24,670 bases of DNA, from NCBI GenBank assembly GCA_049515175.1, contig JBEKUI010000031.1, forward strand, positions 1 through 24,670, in the 5' to 3' direction. The translations under genes and the position numbers were made by a program. The DNA is from JACQNR01 sp049515175 (GTDB lineage Bacteria > Acidobacteriota > Terriglobia > UBA7540). Below are positions 21,466-24,670 of this stretch, in pieces. Every line of letters begins with the position of its first letter. Within the stretch, counting starts at the first letter, position 1. The notes below the pieces were generated by a model, which was not told where the DNA came from, made no database searches, and saw only the letters and a list, made by a program, of their open reading frames with translations.

Positions 21466-23199
21466 ATGGAAAATCGGGACATCGCGGCGGTGTTCGAGGA
21501 AATTTCGAACCTGATGAAAATCGTCCAGGACGATCCCAAGTGGCAGTTCAAGGCCGCCGCCTATGATCGCGCCCAGCGGGTCATCGAGAGTCTTCCGGAG
21601 CGCTTGGACGAGGTGGCTCGCGACCCAAATCGAAAGCTGACAGACATTCCTGGTGTTGGCGCCGATCTCGCCAAGAAGATTCTCGAACTGGTCGAAACTG
21701 GGAAGTGCCAGTATCACCAAGAGCAGATGAAGAAGGTCCCGCCAAGCCTGCTCGACCTGCTGCACTTGCAGACGGTCGGTCCACAGAAGGTTCGACTCTT
21801 CTACAACCATCTCCAGATCCAATCGGTCGATGACCTCGAGGCCGCCGCCAAGGCGGGCCGTCTGCGCGCCTTGCCCAAGATGGATGTGAAATCGGAAGAG
21901 AACATCCTCAAGGCCATTGAGGTCTATCGCCGCGCGGCAGGGCGATTCCGTCTGGATACCGCCAGCGACACAGCGGAGGAACTGACCGCCTACCTCCGCG
22001 AAATCAAGAGCGTCGAAGAGGTCACTCCCGCCGGCTCGCTGCGTCGTGGGCGGGAGACGGTCGGCGACCTGGACTTGCTCGTGACAGGACGGGATCACGC
22101 GGGCATTGCCGCGCACTTCGCCGCCTTTCCGGGTATCGCCCAGATCCTCGCCAAGGGCGAGGACAAGGTCAGCGTCAAGCTCCAGAACGATTTGCAGGTG
22201 GACGTTCGCCTGCTCGAGCGCCAGTCGTATGGCGCCGCGCTTCAGTACTTCACGGGTTCCAAGGAACATAACGTTGCGTTGCGCGACCGCGCCAAGCGCC
22301 AGGGCTTGAAGCTGAGCGAGTACGGCCTCTTCCAAGGCGAGCAGGTAGTCGCCAGCCGGACGGAAGAAGAAATCTACGAAAAACTCGGGCTGCAGTGGGT
22401 TCCGCCGGAATTGCGCGAGAATTTGGGGGAAATCGAGGCGGCAGAAAAGGGCGCGCTGCCCAAACTCCTCGAGCTCACTGACATCAAGGGCGACCTGCAA
22501 ATGCACACCACCGCCTCCGACGGCCGCACCAGTGTTGAGGAAATGGCGGCGGGAGCGAAGAAGCTCGGCTACAAATACATTCTGATTACCGACCACTCGA
22601 AGGCCGTCACCGTGGCCAACGGGCTGGACGAGAAGCGCGCTGTGGAACACCTCGCGCGCATCAAGGCGGCGCGGAAGAAGGTCAACGATATCGAAATCTG
22701 GGCGGGCGCGGAAGTCGACATCATGGGCGACGGCCGGCTCGACTATCCGGACGAACTGCTCAAGCAGATGGACATCGTGCTGGTGAGCGTCCATTCGCGC
22801 ATGACCCAACCGGCGGAAGAGATGACCGAGCGTCTGCTCAAGGCGCTGCGCAATCCTTACGTAAGAATCCTCGGACATCCCACCGGACGCCAGCTCCTCA
22901 AGCGCGACCCCTTCGGGTTTGACGTCGAGCGCGTCTTCGGCGAAGCGCAGAAGCTGGGAGTGATTCTCGAACTCAACGCCAACCCCGAGCGGCTGGACCT
23001 CTGCGACCGGCACGTGAAGCTCGCCCGCGACCGCGGCATGAAACTCGTCATCTCGACCGACGCTCACCACCCCGACCACTTCGCTTACATGCGCTACGGA
23101 GTGATGACCGCACGGCGCGGCTGGATGGGCAAAAAGGACATCATCAATACCTATCCGCCGGAGAAGTTGCTGGCGGCGCTACGCGCGCTTCCCCGTTAG
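21466..23199 (+). CDS. polX: DNA polymerase/3'-5' exonuclease PolX
   Basis: A 577-residue family X polymerase fused to a PHP phosphoesterase, the usual bacterial PolX architecture and length, involved in gap filling and base excision repair. Residues 1-160 are the 8-kDa-like and helix-hairpin-helix region (IPGVGADLAKKI). The polymerase site has GSLRRGRETVGDLDLLV with D201 and D203, and a third aspartate D246 in LQVDVRLL. The PHP domain begins at GDLQMHTTASDG (H347, D352) and continues with ITDHSK (D376, H377), ILGHPTGR and STDAHH, so the metal-binding nuclease residues are present. The start is supported by GAGGGAGAT just before ATG 21466 and by the promoter at 21345. Confidence 0.95.
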   Translation: MENRDIAAVFEEISNLMKIVQDDPKWQFKAAAYDRAQRVIESLPERLDEVARDPNRKLTDIPGVGADLAKKILELVETGKCQYHQEQMKKVPPSLLDLLHLQTVGPQKVRLFYNHLQIQSVDDLEAAAKAGRLRALPKMDVKSEENILKAIEVYRRAAGRFRLDTASDTAEELTAYLREIKSVEEVTPAGSLRRGRETVGDLDLLVTGRDHAGIAAHFAAFPGIAQILAKGEDKVSVKLQNDLQVDVRLLERQSYGAALQYFTGSKEHNVALRDRAKRQGLKLSEYGLFQGEQVVASRTEEEIYEKLGLQWVPPELRENLGEIEAAEKGALPKLLELTDIKGDLQMHTTASDGRTSVEEMAAGAKKLGYKYILITDHSKAVTVANGLDEKRAVEHLARIKAARKKVNDIEIWAGAEVDIMGDGRLDYPDELLKQMDIVLVSVHSRMTQPAEEMTERLLKALRNPYVRILGHPTGRQLLKRDPFGFDVERVFGEAQKLGVILELNANPERLDLCDRHVKLARDRGMKLVISTDAHHPDHFAYMRYGVMTARRGWMGKKDIINTYPPEKLLAALRALPR

Positions 23200-23213
23200 C
23201 CCCTGGGAATTTC

Positions 23214-23222
23214 TGCTAAGAT
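23214..23222 (+). promoter_or_regulatory. extended -10 promoter before the HAD hydrolase gene
   Basis: TGcTAAGAT is an extended -10 (TAAGAT, 4 of 6 to TATAAT). There is no good -35, as is common for extended -10 promoters. It sits 15 bases past the polX stop and about 106 bases before the next start codon. Confidence 0.35.
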
Positions 23223-23328
23223 GGAATTGGCGCAGGACTGCGCGCTTTGCACAGAGAACGAATTGCAGGTACGTTCCTGACGGGTTTCCCCGCACCTCGC
23301 CGCGAAAGAAAATAAATCGCGAAGAACT

Positions 23329-24012
23329 ATGGCTGAATCCATTCGTTTGCCTGGCGCCCTGATTTTTGACATGGACGGAGTGCTGGTTGACAGCAATCCC
23401 TTCCACGTTCAGAAGTGGGCGGAGTTTTTGGACGAGCACGGGATTCCCTACACGAGGGAAGAATTAACCCAAAACGTCCTCGGGCACCATAACGACCACG
23501 CCTTTCACCATTTCTTTCAGGACCGATTCAACGATGAGGAAATAGCCCGGCGGGGCGAGGAGATCGAAGCACGATTTCGCAAGGCCTTTCACGGTCACGC
23601 CAAACCCGTTCCCGGGCTCGAAGCTCTGCTTGCAGAGTGCCACGCGGCGGCAATTCCCATGGCCGTAGCTTCCTCGGCCATGTTGAAGAACGTGGAATTC
23701 GTGGTGGGCGAACTGGGATTTCGCCCCTACTTCCGCTGCCTTTTTTCAGCCGACCATGTCGAACACCCCAAGCCCGATCCGGAAATCTACCTCCGTGTCG
23801 CCCAAGACCTCGGCGTTCCACCCTCCTCCTGCATTGCCTTTGAAGACTCGACCGTCGGCATTGAATCGGCCAAGCGCGCGGGCATGAAGTGTGTGGCGAT
23901 TGCCTCGACCTTCTCCGCCCAGGAACTGCAGCGCCACGGCTACGCGGACCACGTGGCAGCCGGCTTCCAGGAACTGAGCCTGAACACCCTTCGTCAACTT
24001 TCAGCGTTGTAG
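23329..24012 (+). CDS. HAD hydrolase, beta-phosphoglucomutase/phosphatase-like
   Basis: A 227-residue HAD protein with a helical cap. Motif I is DMDGVLVDS (D14 nucleophile, D16 acid/base). Motif II is VASSAM, the motif III lysine is in HPKPDPEIY, and motif IV is AFEDSTVGIESAKRAGM. The pattern and length fit the beta-phosphoglucomutase / sugar-phosphatase subfamily; the KPxPxxY and EDS signatures are shared by both, so mutase and phosphatase activity cannot be separated. It probably handles a sugar phosphate in the cytoplasm. It is transcribed alone after polX and converges with the phosphatase gene at the window end across a 99-base gap without a clear terminator. Confidence 0.9.
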   Translation: MAESIRLPGALIFDMDGVLVDSNPFHVQKWAEFLDEHGIPYTREELTQNVLGHHNDHAFHHFFQDRFNDEEIARRGEEIEARFRKAFHGHAKPVPGLEALLAECHAAAIPMAVASSAMLKNVEFVVGELGFRPYFRCLFSADHVEHPKPDPEIYLRVAQDLGVPPSSCIAFEDSTVGIESAKRAGMKCVAIASTFSAQELQRHGYADHVAAGFQELSLNTLRQLSAL

Positions 24013-24111
24013 TCGGGAACCTTTGCCATCCGGCGAACGTTGCGGGTTGCGGTTCGGCGTGGCGGCAGGCGACGCCCGCCTTGGACGGTGCGCGAAGTCT
24101 GTGAATTACGG

Positions 24112-24670
24112 TCAGGCTAAGGTGGGAGTGCCGTGCCGAAGCACCAGCAAGGTGAGGTCATCCGCCTGCGGCGCGCTGCCCACAAACGTGCGGACCGCTT
24201 CAACGACCAGGTCGCTCACCGCTTCGCAAGAGGCGAAGCGTCGGCCCTCGAGAATGGAAGTGAGCCGCGCTTCCCCAAACATGTCGTGGACGGAGTCCAT
24301 GGCTTCGGTGATGCCATCGGAAAAAACCAGGACGTGGTCACCCGGATGCAACTGGGCTTGGTTCGCCTCAAACTTGGCATTGGGAAAGAATCCGAGCGGG
24401 AAGTTTGATTCCGGGAGAGTTTCCACCACCCCGCTCGTGCGAACGATGAGCGGCGTGGCGTGGCCGGCATTCACGTACGTAAACACCCCGTCCCGGCTCA
24501 GGATGCCATAGAACATCGTAGCGAACATTTCGGGGGGTGTGCGCTCGCAGAGAAACTCGTTCACGCGGCGGAAGAGTTCCTGGGCGTCCGGGTCGCCGGC
24601 GGCGACGGCGGCGAAGGCCCCCTGCATCGACGCAGCCATCATCGCGGCAGGCAATCCCTTGCCCGAAACG
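24112..24670 (-). CDS. PP2C/SpoIIE-type serine phosphatase, partial (5' end outside window)
   Basis: The C-terminal 186 residues of a PPM-family phosphatase of the SpoIIE/RsbU type. The frame stays open to the window edge and reads VSGKGLPAAMMAAS, the conserved metal-site region of these phosphatases. TYVNAGHATPLIV, HPGDHVLVFSDGITEAMD and the final QADDLTLLVL motif follow. The metal-binding aspartates of the last two motifs are intact. Such proteins dephosphorylate anti-anti-sigma factors in partner-switching pathways and usually carry an N-terminal sensor or receiver domain, here cut off. Confidence 0.92.
   Translation of the reverse strand, partial: VSGKGLPAAMMAASMQGAFAAVAAGDPDAQELFRRVNEFLCERTPPEMFATMFYGILSRDGVFTYVNAGHATPLIVRTSGVVETLPESNFPLGFFPNAKFEANQAQLHPGDHVLVFSDGITEAMDSVHDMFGEARLTSILEGRRFASCEAVSDLVVEAVRTFVGSAPQADDLTLLVLRHGTPTLA

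Noticed and set aside
21076..23079. 667-codon minus-strand frame opposite polX
   Set aside because: Antisense shadow of PolX, whose catalytic motifs are complete.

Overview
The window is GC-rich, densely coded bacterial chromosome. It has PolX with a PHP domain, NtrC-type sigma-54 activators, an MGDG-synthase-like glycosyltransferase, short palindromic GC-rich intergenic DNA and several GTG/TTG starts. This mix fits Acidobacteriota or a related soil lineage, but that is inference from gene content; no rRNA or complete tRNA is present to settle it. No transposase, phage gene, CRISPR array or origin was found.

Layout. 1-740 has no convincing gene; it begins with half of a tRNA-like sequence and holds an AT-rich patch near 475-503. 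741-3224 (+) carries a small secreted Cys protein, a Nudix hydrolase, a cold-shock protein with a long regulated-looking leader, and a secreted beta-rich protein. 3310-6656 (+) is a p-aminobenzoate operon: pabB, a uroporphyrinogen-decarboxylase-superfamily gene, then pabC. It converges on a long minus-strand block.

6714-19419 (-) is the most interesting part. Read in transcription order it encodes a membrane histidine kinase, an NtrC-like sigma-54 response regulator, a broken and catalytically stripped paralogue of that regulator, and a radical SAM/SPASM-like enzyme. A 200-bp regulatory gap follows. Then comes a tight seven-gene cluster: single-domain receiver, acyl carrier protein, KAS-II-like ketosynthase, MGDG-synthase-like glycosyltransferase, PaaK-like acyl-adenylating enzyme, MtnX/SerB-like HAD phosphatase and class III aminotransferase. 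The set can activate a carboxylic acid, carry and extend an acyl chain, aminate, dephosphorylate and glycosylate. I infer an uncharacterised lipid or acyl-amino-sugar product under two-component control; I know of no described pathway with exactly this set.

19767-24012 (+) has a polytopic membrane protein (GT-C-like), DNA polymerase X and a beta-phosphoglucomutase-like HAD hydrolase. The window ends inside a minus-strand PP2C/SpoIIE-type phosphatase (24112 to beyond 24670).

Regulatory signals I can support: a near-consensus sigma-70 promoter followed by an intrinsic terminator in the leader of the cold-shock gene; a strong terminator after it; an extended -10 giving an apparently leaderless pabB mRNA; a near-consensus promoter for polX; an extended -10 before the last HAD gene; a perfect 17-bp palindrome before the seven-gene cluster; and a related imperfect palindrome before the kinase gene. 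Gaps not listed separately (2293-2513, 3225-3294, 6657-6713, 24013-24111) show no further gene.
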